64,000 nucleotides of DNA from Symbioplanes lichenis (GTDB lineage Bacteria > Actinomycetota > Actinomycetes > Mycobacteriales > Micromonosporaceae), in the NCBI RefSeq assembly GCF_030709675.1, contig NZ_JAUZQD010000020.1, forward strand, positions 44,099 through 108,098, in the 5' to 3' direction. The position numbers and the translations under genes were made by a program. Below are positions 43,975 to 51,854 of the stretch, in pieces. The notes beneath the pieces are model-generated. The model was not told the origin of the DNA, made no database searches, and saw nothing but the letters and a program-made list of their open reading frames with translations. Each line of letters starts with the position of its first letter. Position 1 is the first letter of the stretch.

Positions 43975-44598
43975 ATGGCGTTCACCGTGCTGCACGTGTG
44001 CATGGGCAACATCTGCCGCTCGCCCATGGCCGAGCGGCTCCTCGTGCTCGCGGCGAAGCAGCGCCTGGCCAAGCTGGCCCCCGACGTCCCGGTCGGCGAG
44101 CTGCTGGTCAGCCGGAGCGCCGGCACCGGCGGCTGGCACGAGGGCGAGGAGATGAACCCGCCCGCCGCGCGGCAGATCCGGCTGCGCGGGGGCAGCCCCG
44201 ACGGGTTCGCCGCCCGCAAGCTCACCGGCGCCCAGCTGGCCGAGGCGGATCTCATCCTCACGGCCACCGCCGACCAGGCCGACTACGTGCACTCGCTCGT
44301 GCCGGACGCGGTCGGCCGCACGTTCGTGCTCACCCACTTCGCGCGGCTGCTGCGCGAGCTCGACCCCGCGAAGCTGCCGCCGGCCGGGACCGACGGGCAG
44401 ACCTTCGGCGTACGGGCGGCCGCCGTCGTCGCGGCCGCGGCCGAGCGCCGGGGGGCCGACGAGCCCATGCCCGGTGACGACCTCGACGACCCGTGGGGCC
44501 GGGGCGACCAGACGTTCCAGCGCGTCGCGGACGACATCGACGAGTCGGTCTACGCGGTGGTCGACGCGCTGCTGCCGGGAGCGCCGAGGTCCGCGTGA
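43975..44598 (+). CDS. Low-molecular-weight protein-tyrosine phosphatase
   Basis: 207 residues with the phosphatase loop CMGNICRS (Cys9, Arg15) at the N-terminus, the class signature C-x5-R-S. A late DDPWGRGD segment provides the general-acid aspartate candidate. Longer than typical LMW-PTPs (about 150-160). It lies one base after the TsaC-like gene and overlaps the Sua5 gene by GTGA, so all three are co-translated. Targets unknown; a cytosolic regulatory or arsenate-reductase-like role cannot be separated by sequence alone. Confidence 0.88.
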   Translation: MAFTVLHVCMGNICRSPMAERLLVLAAKQRLAKLAPDVPVGELLVSRSAGTGGWHEGEEMNPPAARQIRLRGGSPDGFAARKLTGAQLAEADLILTATADQADYVHSLVPDAVGRTFVLTHFARLLRELDPAKLPPAGTDGQTFGVRAAAVVAAAAERRGADEPMPGDDLDDPWGRGDQTFQRVADDIDESVYAVVDALLPGAPRSA

Positions 44599-45524
44599 TC
44601 GTCCTCCCTGACGCCGATGGCCTGCGCCGGGCGGCTGAGTTGCTGCGCGCCGGCTCGGTGGTCGCCTTTCCCACCGAGACTGTGTACGGCTTGGGCGCCG
44701 ACGCCTTCTCGGAAGCCGCCGTGGCGGAGATCTACCGCCTGAAGAACCGCCCCTCGTGGAACCCGCTGATCGTCCACGTCGCCGACGTCCCCGCCGCCCG
44801 CAAGCTGGCCGCGTCTTGGCCCGCCGTGGCCGACGAGCTGGCCGCGCGCTTCTGGCCGGGCCCGCTGACGCTTGTCGTCCGCCGCGCCGACCATGTGCCC
44901 GAGGTCGGCGCGAAAACCGGCGGGACGATCGCGATCCGGATCCCCGCGCACGAGGTGGCCCTCAAGCTCCTGGAAGCTGCCGGGATCCCGCTGGCCGCTC
45001 CGAGCGCGAACAAGTCGGAGAGCATCTCCCCGACGACCGCCTCGCATGTCATGCGCAGCCTTCCCGACGTGCCGCTGGTCCTCGACGGGGGCCCGGCCTC
45101 CTGGGGGATCGAGTCGACGGTGGTGGACGTGACCGGTGCTGTGCCGCGTCTGCTCCGGCCGGGCGCGCTGCCGTTGCGGGACATTCGTGACGTAACGGGT
45201 AAATTGCAGCTTCCCGATGACGTGGCCGACGGATCGGCGCGGCCCTCGCCGGGGATGAGCAAGCGGCATTACGCGCCACGCGCGCGGCTGGTGTTGACCC
45301 CGGAAATTTCGGATGTTCCCGACAATGCCGGAGTGCTGACCTACGTCGACCGGCCGGGGGCCGAGGTGCTGAGCGCCGATCCCCGGGAGTACGCGGCTGA
45401 TCTCTACGCGGCGCTGCACCGGCTGGACGACCGCGGGGTCGCCACGATCATCGTGCAGGCGCCGCCGGAGACGGAGGAGTGGCTGGCCGTACGGGATCGG
45501 CTGTCCCGGGCGGCGGCGTCTTAG
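44595..45524 (+). CDS. Threonylcarbamoyl-AMP synthase, Sua5 (long form)
   Basis: 309 residues: an N-terminal YrdC domain (FPTETVYGLGADAF; YRLKNRPSWNPLIVHV with the KxRP loop; APSANKSESISPT) and a C-terminal Sua5 domain joined by the typical SPGMSKRHYAPRA linker. Makes threonylcarbamoyl-AMP from Thr, bicarbonate and ATP for t6A37 of ANN-decoding tRNAs. It is the second TsaC-family gene in the operon. The GTG start overlaps the phosphatase stop. Its last 77 bases overlap, antisense, the end of the SDR-DUF2867 gene. Confidence 0.9.
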   Translation: MIVLPDADGLRRAAELLRAGSVVAFPTETVYGLGADAFSEAAVAEIYRLKNRPSWNPLIVHVADVPAARKLAASWPAVADELAARFWPGPLTLVVRRADHVPEVGAKTGGTIAIRIPAHEVALKLLEAAGIPLAAPSANKSESISPTTASHVMRSLPDVPLVLDGGPASWGIESTVVDVTGAVPRLLRPGALPLRDIRDVTGKLQLPDDVADGSARPSPGMSKRHYAPRARLVLTPEISDVPDNAGVLTYVDRPGAEVLSADPREYAADLYAALHRLDDRGVATIIVQAPPETEEWLAVRDRLSRAAAS

Positions 45525-46965
45525 CGGCCCGGCGGGCGATGTTGCGGGCCATGCCCTTGAAGATGAACGCGTGGAAGGGCACGACGCTCGCCCAGTACGC
45601 GTGCCCGCCCAGCCCCCGGGGCACGAAGAGCGCCCGCTGGCGGTAGACGCTCGTGCCGTCCGGCCCCGGTTCGGCGTACATGTCGAGCCAGGCGCGGCCC
45701 GGCACCTTCATCTCCGCGCGCAACCGCAGCAGCTCGCCGGGCTTGATCTCCTCGACGCGCCACCAGTCGAGCGCCTCGCCGACGTAGAGATGCTCCCGGT
45801 CGCGGCGGCCCCGGCGCAGGCCGACCCCGCCCACCAGCCGGTCCAGCCAGCCGCGGACCGACCAGGCGAGCGGGAACGAGTACCAGCCGTTCTCCCCGCC
45901 GACGCCCTCGATGACCCGCCACAGCGCGGCCACCGGGGCGTTCACCTCGATGCAGCGCTCGTCGCGGTAGATCGTGCCGCCGGACCAGCCCGGGTCGCTG
46001 GGCAGCGGCTCGGCGTCCGCGTCCCGGCCCGAGGCGTTGGACCAGCGGGTCTCCACGTCGGCGTCACGGATCTTGGCGAGCGCCAGCCGGACCGACTCGT
46101 CGAAGCCGACCGGGTGGTCGTCGGGGACGTACTCGGCGATGTCGTGCTCGTGGGCCACGGCCTCGTGGATCAGGCTGCCCACGAGCGGCCGGGCGATGCT
46201 GTTGGGCACTGGGGTGATCGCGCCGACCCAGTGCGCCGACAGCCACGGGCTCAGCGGGCGCAGCGGGACGATCACGCGGCGGCGGAGGCCGGCCACCCGG
46301 GCGTACCGCTGCATCATCTCGCCGTAGGTCAGCACGTCCGGCCCGCCGATGTCGAAGCCGCGGTTGACCTCCGGGGGCAGGCCGGCCGCGGCGACCAGGT
46401 AGCGGAGCACGTCGCGGACGGCGATGGGCTGGATGCGGTTGCGTACCCACCGCGGGGTGACCATGACCGGCAGGCGCTCGGTCAGGTGGCGCAACATCTC
46501 GAAGGAGGCCGAGCCGGAGCCGATGATCACCGGGGCGCGCAGCACGACGGTCGGCACGCCGCTGTCGAGCAGGATGCGGCCGACCTCGGCCCGGGACCGC
46601 AGATGGGCCGATGGCCTCTCGCTCGCCGGGACCTCGGGGCCGCCCAGATAGACGATCCTTTTTGTGTCGGCGTCCGCGGCTGCCCGGGCGAAATTCCGCG
46701 CGGCCTCGCGGTCCCGGCGCTCGAAGTCACCCTGCCCCAGCGAGTGGACCAGGAAATACGCGGCGTCCACTCCGTTCAGCGCGGGACGCAGGGACTCGGG
46801 GTCGGTCAGGTCACCCTCGACGATCTCGACCCGCTTCGCCCACGGTACGTCCCGCAGCCGCGCGGCACTGCGGGACAGGGCGCGCACCTCGTGGCCGGCG
46901 TCGAGCAGCCGGGGCACGAGCCGGCCGCCGATGTAACCCGTGGCGCCGGTGACAAGGATTCGCAT
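45448..46965 (-). CDS. NAD(P)-binding SDR fused to DUF2867
   Basis: 505 residues. The N-terminal atypical short-chain dehydrogenase/NmrA domain has ILVTGATGYIGGRLVPRLL and the substrate-side VHSLGQGDFERRDREAARN; the C-terminal DUF2867 domain (from about 330) contains RVIEGVGGENGWYSFPLAWSVRG and ends in a basic, proline-rich tail. Function unknown, often called SDR family oxidoreductase. The last 25 codons run antisense to the Sua5 gene; the stop at 45448 is the first in this frame. The ATG at 46965 opens the Rossmann fold. Divergent from glyA by 72 bases. Confidence 0.85.
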   Translation of the reverse strand: MRILVTGATGYIGGRLVPRLLDAGHEVRALSRSAARLRDVPWAKRVEIVEGDLTDPESLRPALNGVDAAYFLVHSLGQGDFERRDREAARNFARAAADADTKRIVYLGGPEVPASERPSAHLRSRAEVGRILLDSGVPTVVLRAPVIIGSGSASFEMLRHLTERLPVMVTPRWVRNRIQPIAVRDVLRYLVAAAGLPPEVNRGFDIGGPDVLTYGEMMQRYARVAGLRRRVIVPLRPLSPWLSAHWVGAITPVPNSIARPLVGSLIHEAVAHEHDIAEYVPDDHPVGFDESVRLALAKIRDADVETRWSNASGRDADAEPLPSDPGWSGGTIYRDERCIEVNAPVAALWRVIEGVGGENGWYSFPLAWSVRGWLDRLVGGVGLRRGRRDREHLYVGEALDWWRVEEIKPGELLRLRAEMKVPGRAWLDMYAEPGPDGTSVYRQRALFVPRGLGGHAYWASVVPFHAFIFKGMARNIARRAAKTPPPGTADPVRPATPPSPAAPAR

Positions 46966-47037
46966 AACTCCCACTGTGCCCGGGCAGGCGGGACATATGC
47001 TTCTCACCAGCGGCAACGCCGGCCTTTGAGGAGTGCG

Positions 47038-48318
47038 ATGGACACGGTCTGGGGTCCGGACTTCGCCGCGCTGCGCCGCGAGGATCCGGAGATCGCCGAG
47101 GTGGTGCTGGGCGAGCGGGACCGGCAGAACGCCGGGCTGCAGCTGATCGCCAGCGAGAATTTCACGTCGCCCGCCGTGCTCGCCGCGCTCGGGTCGACGC
47201 TCACCAACAAATACGCCGAGGGCTACCCGGGCGCGCGGTACTACGGCGGCTGCTCGTGGGTCGACCGGGCCGAGGACCTGGCGATCCGGCGGGCCCAGGA
47301 CGTCTTCGGGGCGGCCCACGCCAACGTGCAGCCGCACTCCGGCTCCGCGGCGAACATGGCCGCCTACGCCGCGCTCGTGCAGCCCGGCGACACCGTGCTG
47401 GCGATGGACCTGCCGCACGGGGGGCACCTGACGCACGGCAGCAAGGCCAACTTCTCCGGCAAGTGGTTCCCGACGGTCGGCTACCGGGTGCGCCCGGACA
47501 CCGAGCTGATCGACTACGACGAGGTGCGTGACCTCGCCCTCGCGCACAGGCCGAGCCTCATCGTGTGCGGGGCGACGGCGTATCCGCGGCTCATCGACTA
47601 CCAGGCGTTCCGGGACGTGGCCGACGAGGTGGGCGCGTACCTGATGGTCGACGCGGCGCACTTCGGCGGGCTGGTCGCCGGGCGCGCGGTGCCGTCGCCG
47701 GTGGCGTACGCGGACGTGGTGACCCTGACCACCCACAAGACCTTGCGCGGGCCGCGGGGTGGCCTGATCCTCTGCCGCGCCGAGCTGGCCGCGCGCATCG
47801 ACAAGGCGGTCTTCCCCTTCACCCAGGGCGGTCCGATGATGCACGTCGTCGCGGCCAAGGCGGTGGCCCTGCTGGAGGCCTCGACCCCCGCTTTCCAGGG
47901 GTACGCCCACCAGGTCGTCCGGAACAGCCGGGCGCTCGCGGCCGGGCTCGCCGCCGAGGGCATGCGCCCGGTGACCGGCGGGACCGACACCCATCTCGTC
48001 CTCGCCGACCTGCGCGACCTCGGCGTCAGCGGCCGGGAGGCCGAGCAGCGGTGCGCGCGGGCCGGGATCGAGCTGACCAAGAACGCGGTGCCGTACGACC
48101 CGTCGCCGCCGGCCGTCGCGTCCGGGATCCGGGTGGGGACGCCCGCGGTGACGACGCAGGGGATGCGCGAGGGGGAGATGCGGGAAGTCGCCGGGCTCAT
48201 CGCGGCGGCGGTGCGCGGGGAGCCGGTGTCGGCGGCGGTCACGTCGCTGTCGGGGCGGTTCCCGGCGTACGCGACGGAGGAGTCCGGGGCGCTGGCGGGT
48301 ACGCTCGGTGGCCCCTAG
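47038..48318 (+). CDS. glyA: Serine hydroxymethyltransferase
   Basis: 426-residue PLP enzyme interconverting serine and glycine with tetrahydrofolate. Landmarks: LIASENFTSPAV, the QPHSGSAANMAAY block, and the PLP lysine in TLTTHKTLRGPRGG. A GAGGAG site precedes the ATG. Its location next to the atp operon fits actinobacterial chromosomes. The membrane protein gene preceding atpI starts 12 bases after its stop. Confidence 0.95.
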   Translation: MDTVWGPDFAALRREDPEIAEVVLGERDRQNAGLQLIASENFTSPAVLAALGSTLTNKYAEGYPGARYYGGCSWVDRAEDLAIRRAQDVFGAAHANVQPHSGSAANMAAYAALVQPGDTVLAMDLPHGGHLTHGSKANFSGKWFPTVGYRVRPDTELIDYDEVRDLALAHRPSLIVCGATAYPRLIDYQAFRDVADEVGAYLMVDAAHFGGLVAGRAVPSPVAYADVVTLTTHKTLRGPRGGLILCRAELAARIDKAVFPFTQGGPMMHVVAAKAVALLEASTPAFQGYAHQVVRNSRALAAGLAAEGMRPVTGGTDTHLVLADLRDLGVSGREAEQRCARAGIELTKNAVPYDPSPPAVASGIRVGTPAVTTQGMREGEMREVAGLIAAAVRGEPVSAAVTSLSGRFPAYATEESGALAGTLGGP

Positions 48319-48330
48319 GAAAGGCTCGCT

Positions 48331-48816
48331 GTGAGCACCGATCCGCGTGCCGGGTATCCACCTGTCCCCGACGAGTTCCTGCGCAAGGACGAAGATGACG
48401 GGCCCCTGCCCGACCTCCCGCCGCTCCCGGCCGACCCGCGCTGGAGGGTCGAGCATCTTCCGCTGCTGAGCGCCTTCTCGTTCGCGCTGATGATGTGCGC
48501 CGCCTCGGTCGGCTTCTTCGTCTCGGGGCCCGACGCCGCGCTGGGCGCCGCGGCGGGCGTGCTCATCGTGACGGTCAGCTATACGATGTCGACGCTCGTG
48601 CTGGCCTGGGCCGACACCGTGCGCCCGGCGCTGCTGATGCCGCTGGGCATCCTCACTTACGTGGTGAAGTACTCGTTGCTCGGCGTCATCCTGGCTTTTG
48701 TGGTCTCCTCGGAGTGGGCCGGCCGGACCTCGCTCGGCCTGGGAGTCGTGGCGGGCGTGACGGGCTGGACCGCCGTGCAGATCTGGTGGGTGGCGCGCAC
48801 GACGCGCCGTCAGTGA
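48331..48816 (+). CDS. Hydrophobic protein upstream of ATP synthase (AtpI-like)
   Basis: 161 residues with an acidic, proline-rich N-terminus of about 48 residues followed by four transmembrane helices (approximately 50-67, 73-95, 104-124, 128-149). Located between glyA and the atp genes, it resembles the AtpI/MgtC-associated hydrophobic proteins at this position in actinobacteria, thought to aid F0 assembly; this assignment rests mainly on context. GTG start with AGGAAAGG upstream. Confidence 0.65.
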   Translation: MSTDPRAGYPPVPDEFLRKDEDDGPLPDLPPLPADPRWRVEHLPLLSAFSFALMMCAASVGFFVSGPDAALGAAAGVLIVTVSYTMSTLVLAWADTVRPALLMPLGILTYVVKYSLLGVILAFVVSSEWAGRTSLGLGVVAGVTGWTAVQIWWVARTTRRQ

Positions 48817-49026
48817 TCTTGGCCACCGGCGTTCCCCCTGACCAGCGCACCTTTCGAGGTGCTTCGTCCCCGAATCGGTGACGGCAACCCGGCAATGGTG
48901 TCCGGTTAATGCGGAGGGGGAGTACGGTGTCTCTTCAGTTGCGAGACCCCTGACGCCTGGACAACTGCGGTTGTGCGGGGGGTCCCGCTTAGCTTCGTGT
49001 TTCCGACTGATATCTTTCTTGCCGTC
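48817..49026. promoter_or_regulatory. Spacer carrying the atp operon promoter region
   Basis: 210 bases without a supported gene. A 6-bp stem with TTCG loop (48847-48862, GCACCT/AGGTGC) may be the end of the upstream transcript. AT-richer sequence from about 48995 (CGTGTTTCCGACTGATATC) probably includes the promoter for the ATP synthase genes, though no clear -35/-10 pair could be fixed. Confidence 0.35.
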
Positions 49027-49260
49027 ATGGCCGGTCAGAAACCTCCCCACGATTCCCACGGTGACGACGATCCAGCTCCGCCCGACACGGGCATGGGGAT
49101 GACGGCAGTCGCCTACCTCATTTCGGGCATGTTGGTCTGGGGCGGGATCGGCTGGCTGGTCGACCACTGGGTTGGTACCAGGGGCATCTTCGCCGGCATC
49201 GGCGCCGTCCTCGGTATGGCCGGTGGCGTCTACCTCATCGTGCGCCGGCTCGGCGCCTGA
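49027..49260 (+). CDS. AtpZ/AtpI-type ATP synthase accessory protein
   Basis: 77 residues: a hydrophilic His/Asp-rich start then two transmembrane helices (about 28-46 and 52-71, with GWLVDHWVGTRG in the loop), the two-helix pattern of the ATPase gene-1/AtpZ family. Likely helps assemble the c-ring. ATG 49027 opens MAGQKPPHDSHG. It is followed 15 bases later by atpB. Confidence 0.75.
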   Translation: MAGQKPPHDSHGDDDPAPPDTGMGMTAVAYLISGMLVWGGIGWLVDHWVGTRGIFAGIGAVLGMAGGVYLIVRRLGA

Positions 49261-49275
49261 CAGGAAAGGGCTACG

Positions 49276-50064
49276 GTGACTGGTTCGTCGACGGTCCTCG
49301 CAGCGGAGTTCCCGCCCAGCGTCGAGGACTTCTACCTGCCCAGCATCCTGCCGTGGAACGCGCACGACTCGTACTGGTTCACCAAGGTCACCGCGCTGGT
49401 CTGGGTGGCGGCGGCGATCATCATCATCTTCTTCCTCGTCTCCTACCGGAAGCCGCAGCTGGTTCCGACCAAGAAGCAGTGGCTGGCCGAGAGCGCGTAC
49501 GGCTTCGTGCGCAACAACATCGCGGTCGAGATGATCGGGCCGCGTGGCGTCGCCTTCGCGCCCTACCTGACGACGTTGTTCGCGTTCGTCCTGGTCAACA
49601 ACTTCTTCGGCATCGTGCCGCTGATCCAGATCTCGCCGAACTCGCACATCGCGTTCCCGGCGATCCTCGCGGTGATCAGCTATGTCATGTTCATCGCGGT
49701 CGGCATCCGGCACCACGGCTTCTTCAAGTACTTCAAGAACGCCCTGATCCCGCCGGCGCCGTGGTTCATCCTGCCGCTGCTGATCCCGATCGAGTTCTTC
49801 TCGAACTTCCTGGTGCGGCCCTTCTCGCTGGCGGTCCGACTCTTCGCCAACATGTTCGCCGGCCACATGCTGCTGCTGGTGTTCACGCTGGGCGGCTTCG
49901 CGATGATCAACGCGAACGCCTGGCTGGCGCCGGTGTCGGTGGTCTCGTGGATCATGACGATCGCGCTGACCTTCCTCGAGTTCCTGGTCATCTGCCTGCA
50001 GGCCTACGTGTTCACGGTTCTGACCGCGAGCTACGTCCAGGGCGCGCTCGCCGACGAGCACTGA
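49276..50064 (+). CDS. atpB: ATP synthase F0 subunit a
   Basis: 262-residue integral membrane stator subunit forming the proton half-channels. The essential arginine lies in FSLAVRLFANMFAGHMLLL. About six hydrophobic helices. GTG start with CAGGAAAGG upstream. Begins the F0 genes; subunit c follows after 73 bases that include an AGGAGG site. Confidence 0.95.
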   Translation: MTGSSTVLAAEFPPSVEDFYLPSILPWNAHDSYWFTKVTALVWVAAAIIIIFFLVSYRKPQLVPTKKQWLAESAYGFVRNNIAVEMIGPRGVAFAPYLTTLFAFVLVNNFFGIVPLIQISPNSHIAFPAILAVISYVMFIAVGIRHHGFFKYFKNALIPPAPWFILPLLIPIEFFSNFLVRPFSLAVRLFANMFAGHMLLLVFTLGGFAMINANAWLAPVSVVSWIMTIALTFLEFLVICLQAYVFTVLTASYVQGALADEH

Positions 50065-50137
50065 GTTCCCGAGCTGTCTGGTAACACCCGTTGTCGTCCC
50101 GCGTGAACCTCACGCGAGATCTCAGGAGGAATCTGTA

Positions 50138-50371
50138 ATGGACATCGTCGCCGCCGTTGAGGGCAGCACCGCCGCCATCGGTTACGGCCTTGCCGCGATC
50201 GGCCCCGGCATCGGCGTGGGCCTGGTCTTCTCGGCCTACATCCAGTCGACCGCCCGTCAGCCCGAGTCGTCGCGCCTGACCCTCCCGTACGTCTGGATCG
50301 GCTTCGCCGTCATCGAGGCGCTCGCGCTGCTGGGCATCGCCTTCGGCTTCATCTGGCAGGGCAACCTCTAA
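50138..50371 (+). CDS. atpE: ATP synthase F0 subunit c
   Basis: 77-residue two-helix hairpin. The proton-carrying Glu60 is in WIGFAVIEALALL, and the loop RQPESSR binds the central stalk. The Gly-rich first helix (GLAAIGPGIGVGLV) is normal, and there is no sodium-binding signature. CAGGAGGAAT precedes the ATG, a very strong site in line with the high copy number of subunit c. Confidence 0.96.
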   Translation: MDIVAAVEGSTAAIGYGLAAIGPGIGVGLVFSAYIQSTARQPESSRLTLPYVWIGFAVIEALALLGIAFGFIWQGNL

Positions 50372-50396
50372 GCCCTTCCCTCGCTAGGAGGTGCTC

Positions 50397-50954
50397 ATGC
50401 TCAACTCTCTGACGCTGCTGGCCGCCGAGGCCGGCGAAGAGAGCACGCACAACCCGATCATCCCGATCTGGCAGGAGATCGTGGTCGGCACCGTGGCGTT
50501 CGCGCTGCTGTGCTTCGTGCTCATGAAGTTCGTCTTCCCGCAGATGGAGAAGACGTTCCGCGCTCGCGTGGACGCGATCGAGGGCGGGATCAAGCGGGCC
50601 GAGGCCGCTCAGGCCGAGGCCAACGAGCTGCTCGAGCAGTACCGCGCGCAGCTGGCCGAGGCTCGCACCGAGGCCGCCCGCATCCGTGACGAGGCGCGCG
50701 CCGACGCCGAGGGCATCCGTTCGGACGTCCTGGCCAAGGCCCGCGAGGAGTCGGACCGCATCATCAACGCCGGTCGCGAGCAGCTCGCGACCCAGCGCGA
50801 GAGCATCGTCCGGGAGCTGCGCTCCGAGGTCGGCACGCTCGCGGTGGACCTGGCGTCGAAGATCGTCGGGGAGTCCCTCGCCGACGAGGCCCGCAACCGG
50901 GGCACCGTGGACCGGTTCATCAACGAGCTCGGCGCCGGCACGGGCGGGCGCTGA
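50397..50954 (+). CDS. atpF: ATP synthase F0 subunit b
   Basis: 185 residues: one N-terminal helix (IVVGTVAFALLCFVLMKFVF) and a long charged coiled coil that forms the peripheral stalk. AGGAGG at 50386-50391 lies five bases before ATG 50397, so this start is preferred to the in-frame GTG at 50391, which overlaps the site. The stop overlaps the atpH ATG (TGATG). Confidence 0.94.
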   Translation: MLNSLTLLAAEAGEESTHNPIIPIWQEIVVGTVAFALLCFVLMKFVFPQMEKTFRARVDAIEGGIKRAEAAQAEANELLEQYRAQLAEARTEAARIRDEARADAEGIRSDVLAKAREESDRIINAGREQLATQRESIVRELRSEVGTLAVDLASKIVGESLADEARNRGTVDRFINELGAGTGGR

Positions 50955-51772
50955 TGGCGACCGTCAACCGGGAGTCCTACGCCGCGGCCGCGGAGAAGCT
51001 GACCGCGGACACGCGGTCGGTCACGGCCGCGCAGCTCGCCACCGTCGCCGACGAGATCCTGTCGGTGGCCCGGCTGCTGCGCGGCGAGCCGCGGCTGCGG
51101 CGCGCGCTGACCGACTCCTCCCGCTCCGGCGCGGAGCGGTCCGGGCTCTTCCGGTCGCTGGTCTCCGGCAAGCTCAGCGTGATCACGGTGGACGCCGTGG
51201 CCACGCTCGTCGCGGGCCGGTTCTCGGCGCCGGGCGAGCTGCTGGACGCCACTGAGCGGCTGGGCGTGGACACGGTGCTCGCCGCCGCGGACCGCGACGG
51301 CAAGCTGGCCGAGCTCGAGGACGAGCTGTTCCGCTTCGGGCAGGTCGTCTCGGGCAACCCGCAGCTCGCCGTCACGCTCAGTGACCCGGCGGCTCCGGCC
51401 GACCGTCGCGCTAAGCTGGTCGAGGACCTGCTCAAGGGCAAGTCGACGGCCGCCACGGTCCAGCTGGTCAAGATCGCTCTCGAGGGCTTCGGCGGCCGGG
51501 GCTTCGACAGCTCGCTCACCAAGCTCGTGGAGCTGACCGCCGCCAAGCGTGACCGCGAGGTCGCCTATGTGACGGTGGCCAAGCTGCTCGACGACGCGGA
51601 GGAGCAGCGGCTCGCCGCCAAGCTCGCTGAGATCTACGGCCGGCAGGTCTCGCTCAAGGTCGACGTGGACCCCGCCATCATCGGTGGCGTCAGCGTCCGG
51701 GTCGGCTCCGACCTCTACGACGGCACGATCCTGCGGCGGCTCAACGCGGCCCGGCAGGCGTTCGCCCAATAA
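50954..51772 (+). CDS. atpH: ATP synthase F1 subunit delta
   Basis: 272 residues, longer than the E. coli subunit (177) as is usual in actinobacteria. The C-terminal signature KVDVDPAIIGGVSVRVGSDLYDGTI is clear. Links F1 to the b-subunit stalk. One-base overlap with atpF; 82 bases separate it from atpA. Confidence 0.94.
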   Translation: MATVNRESYAAAAEKLTADTRSVTAAQLATVADEILSVARLLRGEPRLRRALTDSSRSGAERSGLFRSLVSGKLSVITVDAVATLVAGRFSAPGELLDATERLGVDTVLAAADRDGKLAELEDELFRFGQVVSGNPQLAVTLSDPAAPADRRAKLVEDLLKGKSTAATVQLVKIALEGFGGRGFDSSLTKLVELTAAKRDREVAYVTVAKLLDDAEEQRLAAKLAEIYGRQVSLKVDVDPAIIGGVSVRVGSDLYDGTILRRLNAARQAFAQ

Positions 51773-51854
51773 GACACTTCCCCTCGGCGGCGGCGACGCC
51801 ACCGAAAGCCCTCGGGCGCGGCGACCGCCCCGAGCCGACTAGAGAAGGCAGAGG

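Noticed and set aside
46966..47037. Glycine riboswitch before glyA
   Set aside because: The 72-base gap is too short and lacks the conserved core.
46966..50061. Upstream extension of the SDR-DUF2867 frame to 1537 codons
   Set aside because: Antisense to glyA and atp genes; the Rossmann motif marks the true start at 46965.
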